DNA of 64,000 bases from Bolinopsis microptera (GCF_026151205.1 NC_087078.1:13933118-13997117); one strand, 5' to 3'. Numbered from the stretch's first letter, positions 29,276 to 41,215 are shown. The notes: generated by a model from the sequence alone, not told the origin. Numbers and translations: made by a program.

Positions 29276-32200
29276 ATGGTACAAAGCACGTTAGTTACTC
29301 CGGCACCTTACCATTTACCAGGGTATGTACTAGGTCACTTAGTAACCTAGTAACCTAGTAACCTAGTAATTTAGTAACCTAGTAATTTAGTAACCTAGTA
29401 ACACAGGAACATTATGAATAAGTGACTTAGTGACTAATTAACCTATGTTACGTTTAAACCTAGTAACTTAGTATCTTATGTACGTGCACTGTGCAGTCTT
29501 ATATTAAGACGAGCAGTTTTACAATGAGATATGATGTTAATTTGAATATTAGTTAATTTTAATTTTATAATTTCTGCTGTCGTTTTGTATGATATCAATA
29601 CATTGCAGGTATTTGGGGTATGTTCCCCAGTTTAAGTTTAAGATCGGAGGAACATATGGACAAACTACACATTCTATCCTGGACACCTCCGACTATCTTC
29701 AGAGCAAGGTTATATACTGTTATACTGTCATACTGAGGAATTTGTTTCCCTTTGAATCAATCAAACTAGATGAATTGTTGTAAATACTGAGATCAAACTA
29801 TCAATCTACAGGCTATCGTCAAACATGTTGCAAGGCGTCATCTTCAGTGACATAAGCCCTAGAAATTGTAAAAAGTTAGTAAAACCCAAAATTCCTTTAA
29901 AAATCTGAACACTCTTAAAACGGTTATAAAGTTAAAATTAAGATGTTAGGAGTAATGGAAGGCCAAAAGGATTTATAGTGTTAATTCCCAAAGGTTTTAA
30001 AGTTTTAAGTAGTTGAATATATTTATGTTCACGGACATCCAAAGTTTTAGGACTAGAATTATCAATAATTGACACATTAAAAATTTTATTGAAATCATCC
30101 CTTTGTCTGAAACCATGATCCAACAAGTGTAAACCCAAACTATATTCATCACTTGTTTCATCTACCTTATCACCATTTAAAAGTTTATAATATTTGACCC
30201 TATGTTCTCCAGTCCTAACCCGTAGAGATCGAGTTGTGCGACCGACGTAAGCCTTTCCACAGACACTACATTGGAATAGATACATGATGTTGTAGCTCTG
30301 GCAGTTTCCAGGGGAAGCTTTAACCTTCTTGCCGTTCACTTTGAATTCACGGGTGCCTTTGACAAGTTCACAACATTTGCATCTTGGCACATTGCATTTG
30401 CTGGTTGGGCCATGTTGAGCTCCTAAAGCAAGTTCTTTCAATTTGACGAGGCGAGATTTTAGGCTTGGCCCTGTTTTCTTTGTGTAACTGAAAATTGTCT
30501 TCCTAGGCGTGGCGGATGTTGAGGGGGTGGCTTGGGATGTTTCAGCAGTGTCACTTTCACTGAAACTCCTCGTTCTTGAGAGGTGTTCTTCATACTTCTT
30601 AGTCACAGACACCAGATCATCATCACTACCATAAGTAGATATGACCCTGATTGGAAGATGTAATGATGTCTGGTCATCAGGAGCCTGAACTTTGCGTGAC
30701 AGTGATCTTGCTGTGTTAAGGACCTTATTACTGATGTTCTCAATCATTTTTCTAGGGTAACATGCGGCAAGGAAGGCTTTTTTGAGGTTGTTGAGATGTT
30801 CTTTCAGGCGTTCTTGGCAGTTGATGATCCTTCTGAGTCTAAGGCATTGAGAGTACACGATACCGGAATAGATATGGTTAGGGTGGGAGCTTTTAAAATG
30901 TAGATATGAACGAGAGTCTGTTGGCTTTATGAACAAATCCGTTTGGAGGGATCCTAAGGAATCGAAGGTGAACATTATGTCAAGGAAAGATACGTATTTA
31001 CCAGGATCTTCTATTTGGTATTCATCAATGATTAGGCCATGGGAGAGGAGTGCTTTGTTAACATCTGCAATCCAAATTTTGAACTCATCTGTAGTTCCCT
31101 CAAACAAACCTGCTCCGTCGTCAATGTAACGCCTGGCTGATACGATCTTATTCATGAGCTCTGGGTTACTATAAACACATTTGTTCATTAGGTAGTAGAC
31201 TGCTATGTTTGCGATTTGGACACATAGTGATCCACCCGTAGGGATACCGATGATACTGTCATACTGTTATACTAATCTGGGGAGTGGGGAGGGTACGGGG
31301 TTTAGGAAGGGGGAGGGAGGGGAGGGAGGGGAGGGAGGGGAGGGAGGGGAGGGAGGGGAGGGAGGGGAGGGAGGGGAGGGAGGGGAGGGAGGGGAGGGAG
31401 GGGAGGGAGGGGAGGGAGGGGAGGGAGGGGAGGGAGGGGAGGGAGGGGAGGGAGGGGAGGGAGGGGAGGGAGGGGAGGGAGGGGAGGGAGGGGAGGGAGG
31501 GGAGGGAGGGGAGGGAGGGGAGGGAGGGGAGGGAGGGGAGGGAGGGGAGGGAGGGGAGGGAGGGGAGGGAGGGGAGGGAGGGGAGGGAGGGGAGGGAGGG
31601 GAGGGAGGGGAGGGAGGGGAGGGAGGGGAGGGAGGGGAGGGGAGGGAGGGGAGGGAGGGGAGGGAGGGGAGGGAGGGGAGGGAGGGGAGGGAGGGGAGGG
31701 AGGGGAGGGAGGGGAGGGGAGGGAGGGGAGGGAGGGGAGGGAGGGGAGGGAGGGGAGGGGGGAGGGAGGGGAGGGAGGTGAGGGAGGGGAGGGGAGGGAG
31801 GTGAGGGAGGGGAGGGAGGGGGGGAGGGGGGGAGGGAGGGGAGGGAGGGGAGGGAGGGGAGGGAGGGGAGGGAGGGGAGGGAGGGGAGGGAGGGGAGGGA
31901 GGGGGGGAGGGTAGGGAGGGGAGGGAGGGGTTTAGGGAGGGGAGGGAGGGGAGGGAGATGGGGATGGAACATACTTAGCTGAACAAGTCTTGTTTACAAT
32001 TGTTGCTGGGAAGGATACTAGGTTAAATACAGATAACAGGTTCACATTATATTGTTTTCAACACAATCATACCAATATTACTGTATGGAATAATTATTTT
32101 ACTCTTTCATTCAATACAAGATTTCAGGGTATTTCTATGCTTTTATTGTCCATTGAAAATCTGCAATAATATGAGAGAGTATTACTGAATAGAAGCATAC

Positions 32201-33436
32201 TTTTGATCTAGTAGAATAAGCATACTTTTTGATAAATTGAAATAAGCATATTTTAAAATCTAAGTCCAGAGAGCCACCTGATCTAACTAAAACTGCTAAA
32301 TAGCCCCAAGTACTGAAGATAAGTACTCAGATGACAACACAATATCAAGCACTACCTTTACAAGTAAACTCAGTCAGTGTTAGGAGCCGAGTGTGGTTTT
32401 TCTTTCTTCTTAGTTGCTTGTTATGTTGTTATTTTGATTATTTGACACATTTTATGTAGAATTAAAAAAATACTCTTTTTGACTTAATCATGATAACACA
32501 CTGTGGACTGATCTAGAAATAATAGTGGTTCATATAATATGTAGTTACTACCATCCAGTTAATAGTACTTAACTGTCTCAGTCTTTTGAAATTTCAACTA
32601 ATTAAAACGTTATAACTTTGGAAATATACAAGGCGATTAATCGAAGATTTAAAAACATAGCAATGACTCTTAATTTCTAAATACTTGTGGTACAATACCA
32701 GATAACTGAGTAACCAGTCTCTCCTTTCCCAGCAGATGCCGTACCGTGTAATTAAGGAGGTAAAGTTCCAGGAGCCGTTAGCCAGAAGTAAGCCAGCGTC
32801 TCAGGAGGGTTGGAGCAACACTAAACTTAAGGGGAGCATGGTACCAGGTTACACTGGTTAGTGTAATTTACCAATTAGTTAATTAGTCAATTAGTAGAGT
32901 CAATTTATTTTTTTAAATACCTTATATTTCCTAGATTACTACCATTTTATGAATTTTAACTGCGCTCAACTTTGAGATTTAGTTATAAAGTACAGTGTCC
33001 GATATCCCAGGCTACGTGCCGAAAGGACAGCATTTCTTCGGACAGCGCTACGCACAGGCATGCGACAATGCGCTCAAGTCTTTCGAAGCTGATCTCATCG
33101 TTAAGGAGAAGAGTGAAGAGATACTGAAAGTGAGTTATCTACAATGAGTCTAGAGTTGTATAATTACACTGAGTAATAGTTATTTAGTTACGATGAGTTT
33201 AGAATAACTATAGCTAAACTTAGTATCGACTAACTGAGTATCCGCTAATTGAGATATTGAAAATGAAACGTATCCTTTTACCCTTGAGTGAATGAGTAAC
33301 AAAAAGGCCCCCTATTTTACAGATGGTACCGAGAAGACCGCTGACTCCGGTTAGTAAAGCTAACGCGTACCCTGCCAAACCACGCGACTTCCAGTACGGG
33401 ACATCACCTTACCGGCTACCTAACAACCACGATGAG
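29276..33436 (+). CDS. CIMIP2/FAM166-like ciliary microtubule inner protein, 5 exons, 3' end not found
   Basis: Exons: 29276-29322, 29609-29708, 32736-32856, 33011-33129 and 33323-33436. Lengths 47, 100, 121, 119 and 114 keep frame throughout (167 codons). The protein starts MVQSTLVTPAPYHLPGYLGY and continues VPQFKFKIGGTYGQTTH, then MVPGYTGYVPKGQHFFGQRY after a basic linker. This repeated PGYxGYVP...G..YG pattern is the signature of the UPF0605/DUF2475 family (FAM166/CIMIP2), proteins inside axonemal doublet microtubules. The last exon read ends DFQYGTSPYRLPNNHDE at a GT donor; at least one more exon is expected but was not found. Exon 3 has a NAGNAG acceptor (CCCAGCAG|ATG), which could add one Gln. 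The acceptor-like CATTACAG|GG just before the ATG suggests an upstream 5'UTR exon. Intron 2 carries the Penelope-like element and the polypurine repeat. Confidence 0.85.
29340..29400. repeat. GTAACCTA short repeats
   Basis: Imperfect 8-9 bp repeats of TAGTAACC/TAGTAATT in intron 1. Related TAGTTACC-type strings recur at 33440-33490 and 34350-34395. Confidence 0.8.
29830..31265 (-). mobile_element. Penelope-like element, 5'-truncated, with RT and GIY-YIG endonuclease
   Basis: A 416-codon frame (29938-31188), extended upstream to about 31265 by GIPTGGSLCVQIANIAVYYL, covers the later reverse-transcriptase motifs. RYIDDGAGLF holds the catalytic YxDD at about residues 21-24 of the ATG-initiated frame. 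The C-terminal third has the Cys-rich insert CNVPRCKCCELV and then a GIY-YIG endonuclease: IMYLFQCSVCG, AYVGRTTRSLRVRTGEHR and a late REHKYIQLLKTL with the catalytic-type Glu. RT plus GIY-YIG defines Penelope-like elements. The N-terminal half is absent and the frame stops at TAA next to the polypurine repeat, so this copy is truncated, although the retained frame is intact. It is antisense within intron 2 of the CIMIP2-like gene. Confidence 0.93.
31300..31962. repeat. 9-bp polypurine tandem repeat (GGGAGGGGA)n
   Basis: About 650 bp of GGGAGGGGA units with occasional one-base changes near the 3' end. The plus strand is nearly pure purine with G-runs every 4-5 bases, so G-quadruplexes (and H-DNA on the pyrimidine strand) are possible. 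The long Gly-Glu and Leu-Pro-Ser open frames here are artefacts of the repeat. Confidence 0.97.
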
Positions 33437-34650
33437 GTTTGTTACTTAGTAACCTGGTAACTTGGTAACTTAAATTTAGTAACTCAGTTTAGTAACCATG
33501 GCTCAGTAGCTGTTTAACTTTCTGACTTAAACTCCGAGGATAAGTTCTGTAGCAAGTTGTATTCACAGCCTTTTCTTTAATCCAATTGTTGTTATCTGTT
33601 GTTATAATTAACTAATTATAGTTATTATAATTAGTATTTGTGGCGTGAGTGTAAAGCTGGCGATGATTTTAAGAAGATTATTTTAAGTGAGATAATTTTT
33701 ATAATAACATATCGCATGTTGCATATGTCCCTCTCTGGAAAGTTTGTATTTGTAGATTTTTCTCCATAGCAACATTACAGCCACTGATGCAATACTCGTA
33801 AGCCCATAATATTATTAATTACTGTTCCTTTGGCAACGAGAAATTCGAGACCATAAATAAAGTATGATCTGACGCGGGGTGCTGAAACGTACACTTTGTA
33901 CCGAGTAGGACGAATAAATTCCATTGTTTGTTTTTATATTGCTGATATCAACATGTGAACAAATACAGAATATCCGCAATGAGCATCGTCAAGATTTGGC
34001 GAGTGCAGGGAAAATATTCAAATTATCTTCATCATGTCCTCAGTCCTCTTCAATAACACATTCTTTTTAATTATTAAATTTGTTAGTTATTTAAACTCTA
34101 ATCTGTAACATCTCAATATCCACTTAGACTTGATGGTGTTGAACAGATTATCGCCTTTTCTAGATTTAGCAATTCTAATGAAAGCTGCTGTCCCAGTTCA
34201 TTTAGGTCTACTCGACCAGCAGGTCATTCATCCCAGCATCTCCTGTACGGCGTAACAACCGCCCCCCCCTGCTTATTTGTAACGCCATTAGAAAATATTG
34301 ATCGGCGGAATGAGAAATAGGAACGCAATGCTATTGGTTAGTATCAGCTTGAGGTAACTAGGTTACTTATTTACTAGGTTACTAGGTTACTAAGAGACGC
34401 CGATGAGAGGTCTTCTGATAGCTTTTAAAAATGAATTATTCTAGGCAAGAAGTTTAGAATTATTAAACTAAAAAGTTATAATACATTCAATTACTTGTTT
34501 TATAAAACAATAATACACAAATGTTACATTTCATCTATAGATTTCGATTCAGTCTAAAATGTTCAGTTTCCACCAAATTCAGTGCATGTTTTTGCATCAT
34601 GACTAGAGTAGTGAGCAATAATGAATTCTACTAAAACTAAATGTGTAACT
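33437..34650. other. Spacer after CIMIP2 exon 5, no exon recognised
   Basis: The next exon of the CIMIP2-like gene should lie here or beyond, probably with another PGYxG block. I read both strands and found none. The stretch holds AT-rich sequence, TAGTTACC-type repeats (34350-34395) and a C-run at 34262. Confidence 0.4.
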
Positions 34651-34659
34651 ATCACTTCT

Positions 34660-35695
34660 TTAAAATATTAATGATAAAAGAGCCTTCCAAAAGTGAAAAT
34701 AGTTTAAATTAGATTTTTCTCTCTTATTTATATCTACAAAATTGTTCGCTAATTCACCGTAAGAATGTTCAGTTTGTGCTTCCTTCAACCGTAATTGATT
34801 TGTCCAAGCTTCAATTTCCCTCTCATTTATCGTCTTCACCTTGGTTAGGATCAAGACCTCCGTTTTCTATAAACGCCCTGAGTGTTGTCTCTGCAGCTTA
34901 GGATCAGGACCTCCGTTTTCTATAAACGCCCTGAGTGTTGTCCCTGCAGCTGCCGGATCTAATTTACAATGCTCTCATCTTCCAGCATGTAGATGTGAAA
35001 TTGGTCCTCAGCACCGTTAATGACTGCTACACAAGCCAGACAGCTGTGATCTAGGTCCCTGAAAACTGGAGACGAAGGTGCCCTTCTTTTCTTGTACTTC
35101 ATATACTGTACCAACTCAACATCGTTCTCCTTGATGTTCACCAACATACCTGTCACCTCTTTCTTCACGTTTATTTCAACTCCGTATTTGTGAGCGGTTA
35201 GTCCGCCCCTGGCCTTGCCCCTGTCTCCTGTCTTGCTCTTGGTCTGCATATGAGTAAACTCAAATTCCCACTCCGAGCTGAAACACTGTACTGCTATTAA
35301 ACGCTTAGTGGTGCCAGAGGAGTTGGACCAGACAGGTGTAACATAGCGACTACTTTAACGCCGTCTTATTTCGCCTCTCTCTTCCACACTCAACCACCAC
35401 TTAAGCGTTTATCTATGACACACCCCACAACACTTACCATCATCCTTGATTACACATCTTGATTCCACTGGCATCCTCCCACAGGACTGCCATACCCCAG
35501 AGGTAGGCAAAGCATTCATATGCTATCCTCTCGTGGGCCAACTAGGCCCCAGCCTCTCTAAAAAAAACTGTACTGCTATTTCTTGTCCGTGAAACAGGGA
35601 ACTTCTGCCTCTTCCGGGTAGGATTGGGCAGAACAATCTGAAAACTGGACTGCAAAATCAGTGCAGTCCACTTTTGTGAGCCCAAACTCCGGCAT
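34660..35695 (-). CDS. Unidentified gene, at least one exon (34959-35277), interrupted upstream by a LINE copy
   Basis: The exon 34959-35277 follows an acceptor TGTTTCAG|CTCGGAG and reads 105 codons to a TAG. It starts SEWEFEFTHMQTKSKTGDRG, is basic in its first third, then reads KENDVELVQYMKYKKRRAPS and ends AEDQFHIYMLEDESIVN. Upstream, after removing the LINE copy at 35299-35566, a 39-codon frame begins at 35695 (MPEFGLTKVDCTDFAVQFSD). It could be the first exon, but no convincing phase-2 donor is visible. Downstream, the frame at 34660-34854 (NEREIEAWTNQLRLKEAQTE) may be another exon. I do not recognise the family. Confidence 0.4.
34847..34952. repeat. 53-bp tandem duplication
   Basis: Two copies of AGGATCA(A/G)GACCTCCGTT...TGCAGCT with two or three differences. 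On the minus strand each unit carries CTGCAG|RGACAACACTC, an acceptor-like site, so this may be a second case of splice-site duplication. The unit length is not divisible by three. Confidence 0.85.
35299..35566 (+). mobile_element. 5'-truncated LINE insertion with 14-bp target-site duplication
   Basis: Matches the LINE 3' end at 40925-41190 (AAACGCTTAGTGGTGCCRGA through CCCAGCCTCTCTAAAAAAA). It is flanked on both sides by ACTGTACTGCTATT (35285-35298 and 35567-35580), a classic target-primed insertion signature. It defines the 3' end of this LINE family as CAGCCTCTCT followed by an A-tail. Confidence 0.93.
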
Positions 35696-36559
35696 CTTTA
35701 ATTATTCATGCACATATAAAAGTATATACAACGCTGACCCAGAATGACATGCCACGGTACCACTATAATATTTGCTTCGATTCTCCGTGATACTGAAGCA
35801 CTAGCAGTACAGATATTTGCTGCTTGTAATTCCTGGGTCGTTGCATGAACCTAGTCATTCCCCTATCTGCTATAACAAGATATTTTTTAATAATCGCCAT
35901 AATATGTCAATGTTAAATCAATGTGTTTTAACTTACTTAAATGCAAAAGCCGTAGCGAGGTTACCCAGGTAAATGATCTTTGCCAAGTTGAAATTTGCGT
36001 TTTCTGAAACTACTCTCTGCACTGGTAATTGTATTTAAAAGGGACACAAAATGTATGTTACGTGACGCAAAATTATTCCCCGCGCGAACGCGATAAGATT
36101 CCCTTTCATCATCAGTTTCAGTTAATTCTGGGTAATATTTCGCCGTAAAATCATATTGGCAACGTGTGCGTTCCATGTTCTCAAATTAGGCAACGGGTAA
36201 GTTTTTATAAATCTTTAACTTTAACTGTTTGGAAACAGGTGTTGCTATTTTATGCTGGTAATCCCAAAAATGCTTGAGATCGGCTCCATTTCATCCATTG
36301 TGTCTCGCTAAATACTTGGCTTAGTTTTCATAGCTTCGACTAATCATCAACTGTTTGGCTGGGGACGGTATTCAACTGTCGAGGCCTACTGTAACAGCCA
36401 TTTAATACGCTTAGAGTTTTCCAGACAGCTACTAACCGATATCCAATGGTTCCTCAGAGGATTTAAATATATTTTTTTAAAAAAATTGAAAATTATACCT
36501 TGTTTAAGCCTGAGTTAAGTGGGCAAACTTTCAATGAAAATTAGTATTCCAGAAAACAA

Positions 36560-37030
36560 ATCCAACTTTTAACAGACTGAATCAGGAAACTTGGTTAACT
36601 GACGGTCCCAGACACACCAAACTGACACTTGGCCACAAGCACGCCAACATCATCAAAAACCTCAACACTACACTCAGCAACTAAACAACAGACAAGATTA
36701 CAGAACTGCAGTTCACCTCATCACGGGTCACTGCGGCTTAAACAAACACAGCTTCACACCATTTGCAAATCAAACACCAGTGCTTGTCCTATGTGCAGCG
36801 ACGGAGAGGAAACTGTCTCACACTTCCTTGGACAGTGTCCGGCTATTGCCCAAAATTAGAGGTCAATTTTTCCAGGACTACTACCTCTCTGTCAATGACA
36901 TATTCGACAACCAACACATTACCCACGATTGTCAATTTCGCAAACCACACCAAACGCTTAATTGTGCCGGAAGAGCTGGATCAGACCGGGGCTATCTTGG
37001 CCCAGCCTCTCTTAAAAATTTTAAAAAATC
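36560..37030 (+). pseudogene. LINE 3' fragment, second copy
   Basis: Reads in shifting frames as the same Cys-His tail as 1-480. Here the motif is CPMCSDGEETVSHFLGQCPA, followed by FQDYYLSVNDIFDNQHIT. The copy ends CCCAGCCTCTCTTAAAAA near 37017. Stops and frameshifts inactivate it. It lies just outside the right arm of the inverted duplication. Confidence 0.8.
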
Positions 37031-37139
37031 AAACTCTTAACAGAAATAAGAATTTACTTCTTATTAAAATTGTTTTTTGTGAAGATGACAGATGTGTTCA
37101 ACTCTAAAATTGCAAAGTATGCAACAAGTTAAATTACTG

Positions 37140-37240
37140 GCAGTCTCCCAATTGTAGGTTTACAACCTACCAGGACGCGCGCCGAGTTGGACTCGTCGAC
37201 GATGGAACAAATATTTTACGTACGAGTATCACCCGTTAAT
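37140..37240. repeat. Dispersed GTAGGTTTACAACCTACC repeat
   Basis: Starts with the palindrome GTAGGTTTACAACCTACC and continues AGGACGCGCGCCGAGTTGGA and ACAAATATTTTACG. A copy lies at 24464-24535. Partial relatives with GTAGGTTTATAAAC occur in both arms (about 2450-2525 and 38335-38380). Confidence 0.7.
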
Positions 37241-37276
37241 CTCCCAACTCCAAGCTTCTTACTGTGTACTGGGCTG

Positions 37277-40200
37277 CGCTCAGCCTGTAATTAGGGGTGC
37301 ACCATAAAAATAAACTTGCTCGGATTTTAAAAATTTTTGTACCATTGTTTTCTAGAGACTGTGAGAATTTTCACAATACCAAATTTGTCATACCTTTTTG
37401 GAAAGATCATGCAGTGAGTGTCGCCTACTGCCTAGGTGCCATATTTGATGGTGCGCGGCTTTTGGAGCAAAATTAGCTGTAAAAGTTGCGTAATTTGACC
37501 AAATTTGACCAAATTCGTTGATTTTTGTCGTATTATTTGGATATATCTTCAGTTCCTTGAATGAGATCATTCTGAAACTTGGCGACAACCTTCCAATGCC
37601 AATTAAGGCTTTCACAACTGTCCGAACAATTTGGTGGATATCGGAGTTGATTATAGTGATCAAAATGGGGCAAAAAAAAAAAAAACGCTGGCTTTTAGCT
37701 TAACATAATGTCTGATGGTTGCATAGGCTTTAAAACGTTTCGGACACCTTCCGTGTAAGTCTAGGAGTAAGCTTACAAATTTTTGTTGCAATCGGAGGTT
37801 GGGAAGGATACTTATATCTATTTGTTTGAAATTGAAGAAAATTGTGCTGGCCGAATTAGCGCTAAAAAACCATCCTACCAGTCGGCACGCGCGGCTCACT
37901 GTCGATGGCGCAACTACCTAATGTATGTCCGCCGAATCTCTATTTATGAACTTACTGATTAGCCTGGGTGTCCCCAGTTAACCAGCTTCATGACAAGTGA
38001 AATCTTGGAGACTTTTTTCACTTCTTACCAGTTGGTCCGGGAATAAAGACTAGGAGAAATTAAAATGAGATAAAATCTGATTTAAAAAAAAGAACTTACC
38101 TTATCGGAATTTTATTTGAACGGACGTCAATTGGACGCTGGAGGCCCCTATAGTTATACAAATACAAAGCGTTCAAATTTAATGTCCGTTCAATTAAAGT
38201 GCGCGAAGTAGTTAATTTTAAAATTTTAAATTAAAAATACACTAAATGAATGCCTTTCGACGTTTCATTTTAAAATATCATTCAAAATTATGTCCGTTCA
38301 ACTGGTTTCAACCGTCACGGAATGACGTCGACGATCCTATACTCGGCGCGCGTCTTGGACGGTAGGTTTATAAACCTACAATAAAACCCTCACTTACTGT
38401 ATGTTGGAGAGGATGTTTCCCATCTTCACTTATTTGCCAGAAGTTATGGCTTTTGGGGCTTTCGCCTACGGAAACTATCTCTCCCGCAAGCACACTCTAC
38501 GGAGGAACACGTGTTGAAAGTATTAAAAACTCAGTTGCCAGACTTATATTAATGGTGGCGAGACTTTTACTCTTTTCTTACTGGGCCGCGCTCAGCCTGT
38601 CATTCCGCCAAATCTTATTTATAATGTTTATGAACATAATAGCCTGGGGTCCCCACTAGGTAACTCTTTTCGATCCCTGACCAGTGTCACATTTATGACA
38701 CTGGGCTCATCTGTAATAGTAATACAGAGTATTGCTTTATATTATTATTCGTGCCCGTGGCTAGGTTTATTTTGTTTTAGCGCAAATCTTACTGTACACA
38801 ACAATTTGTCACTGATTAGCAAAATTTGAAGTCAGGGAACAATGATAGGTTCGTAATTCATTTTTCAATCACTGCGTTAACAGTAACCCTGCTGACCTAG
38901 CTCCGAGACAATTTGATTGGTACCTGAAACTGGATTCAATACACAAATTATAGTGTTTCATTTGACATTCGCACCAAATTAGATTGCACCGTGAGTTGAA
39001 TTATTAATCGGTTGCGAAGCAGAACCATAGAAACCAGAACAAAACACTAGCTCAAATGTATTTCTAGATAGAAGACTGCAGTGTCATGGGAACAAAATAC
39101 TCCAGCTCTAAAGAGATAGTGGATTGTGCAGCCAGATGCGCATAACTAAATTCATTAAGTGAACTGACACTGGTAACGGTTATAAAGTTTATTCAAGTTG
39201 TTTCCACCTGGACCCGGGCCCTCCTGTTCTACATTATAATAGCAACTTTTGTTCTCGTAGTCGTAACACCTGCTAGATGTGCTCTCGCCTCAAGTCCAAG
39301 ATCAGAGGGAATGTTTGGTTTTTTGTTGTCAGTATTCTCAGTCAGGGGTCAGTTGTAGTTTTAATGTTTGTATTTGAAAAACTGTTCTGTTTTAATTCTT
39401 TTTTTTTCATCAGCATTGATTTTACCTGAGGCCCCCAGGCTATTATGTTCATTAACATTTTGATTAATATAGATTTGGCGGAATAGATTTGGCGGAATGA
39501 CAGGCTGAGCGCGGCCCAGTAAACATTGATTCTCTTTTTGAATTTTAATTTAATACGAGTCGATTTTTTGTAAAGGACCCTTACATTAAATTAAGGGGCC
39601 ATTTAGTTCTACTTAGGACGTCCGCCAAAATCGCAGATTTTAAGATCACCCGCCCTCCGGCCCCTGTCCGGGTGTGTCCGAAATTCCAAATCCACCCCCT
39701 CCGATCCCTATTAGTATTTGCCGGACGTCTTAAGTAAATGGCCCCTACCACATATAATGATATTTGGGTAGAACTAGAGTTGGTACATGGGTCTTCCTTT
39801 CCAAACAAAATAAATAAAAGGAAATGATATCAATTTTGAATCATGAATTACCGTCTCAAAATTGCAAAATGATACCGAAATGAAGATCGGTAGTCGCTCG
39901 CTTTTCCCATTCATTCACGGCTTGTAAATTTTTATGAGTTTATATGTTTATTATATTTGCAATCACACTATGTAAACAAATCTTTTTGAGTTTTCTTTTC
40001 ACTTTTGGGTCAAGTGTAACTGTAAGCTTAAATCACCTTAGAGATCAGATGGATAGCAGCACACTCGGATGTGGGGTAATGAAAAAGCCAGACCGCAGTG
40101 GCGTAACTTAGGGCCCCGCAGACCCCGCTGTGCGGGGGGGGGGGGCCGTATAAGGGGGGCGCAATTTTTCCTAAATTTAGGCCCTTTCACTGAAAAAAAA

Positions 40201-40336
40201 ACGCCTTGTTTGTGTATTTCCCTGTCGAATTAGCGTTCGGTCGACGCGAAAAAAGATTTGGGGTACCCGGCCCTTTTTTTTGCTTCATGGGGGGGGGGGC
40301 GCAAAAAGCTGTAGGGGGCGAGAAAAAAGTACCCGA

Positions 40337-40371
<35 letters not shown>

Positions 40372-40945
40372 GGACACAAAATTTTTAGGGGGGGCGCCTT
40401 TTCGTCACTGCCGGGGGGGGCGCCAACAAGGGCAAAGTTACGCCACTGAGCAGACGTGCTGGCCAAAAATGGCACAACCAGTGAATCCCACTTTGAATTG
40501 CCCAATTCCACAATCTACATCAAACGCCTTGATTAACGACAAAGTCACAAAACATAATCAAGAATCATGGATTCCTAATGGTCCCAGACACACTTAACTG
40601 ACACTTGGACATAAAAACATCAACATCATCAAAAATCTCAACACTACACTCAGTAACAACAGACAATATTACAGTACTGCAGTGAACCCTCATCCACGGG
40701 ACATTGGGGCCTCAACAAACACTACACATCGATTCACAAATCAGACACCAAGGGCTTGGTCTCTAAATGCGGCGACGGAGAGGAGGACTGTCTCACACCT
40801 TTCTCGGACAGGGCCGGCTATTGCCCAAATTAGAGGTCATATTTCCGTGACTACTCCTCTCGTCAATGACATATTCGACAACCAACACAATCTCCACCAT
40901 TGTCAACTTTACAAACCACACTAAACGCTTAGTGGTGCCGGAGGA
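37277..40945. repeat. Right arm of the inverted duplication
   Basis: Reverse complement of 1-3526. It is slightly longer (about 3.67 against 3.53 kb) because of indels in homopolymers and repeats. It contains copies of the short elements at 38579-38660, 39424-39522, 39595-39745 and 40096-40448. Its outer LINE copy continues to the natural 3' end at about 41215, which shows what lies left of the window start. Confidence 0.9.
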
Positions 40946-41215
40946 GTTGGGACCAGGACAGGTGTAACATAGCGACCTATTTTAACGCCGTCCTTGTTTC
41001 GCCCCTCTCTTCCACACTCAACCACCACTTAAGCGTTTATCTATGACACACCTCACAACACTTACCATCATCCTTGATTACCATCTTGATTCCACTGGCA
41101 TCCTCCCACAGGACTGCCATACCCCAGAGGTAGGCAAAGCATCCATATGCTATCCTCTCGTGGGCCAACCAGGCCCAGCCTCTCTAAAAAAAAGAAAAAA
41201 AAAGAAAGAAAAAAG
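40450..41215 (+). pseudogene. LINE 3' fragment, third copy, with A-rich tail
   Basis: Same family as 1-480, on the plus strand. The Cys-His region is frameshifted (GDGEE near 40775), followed by VNDIFDNQH and a 3' UTR with CTTCCACACTCAACCACCAC. It ends CCCAGCCTCTC followed by an A/G-rich tail to about 41215. Confidence 0.8.

Noticed and set aside
31205-31972. Long open frames of Gly-Glu-Gly, Gly-Arg-Glu and Leu-Pro-Ser repeats on both strands
   Set aside because: They follow directly from the 9-bp polypurine repeat, which is open in most frames. No start context or flanking coding signal was seen.
27268-33436. Membrane-protein last exon and CIMIP2-like gene as one gene
   Set aside because: They lie on opposite strands.
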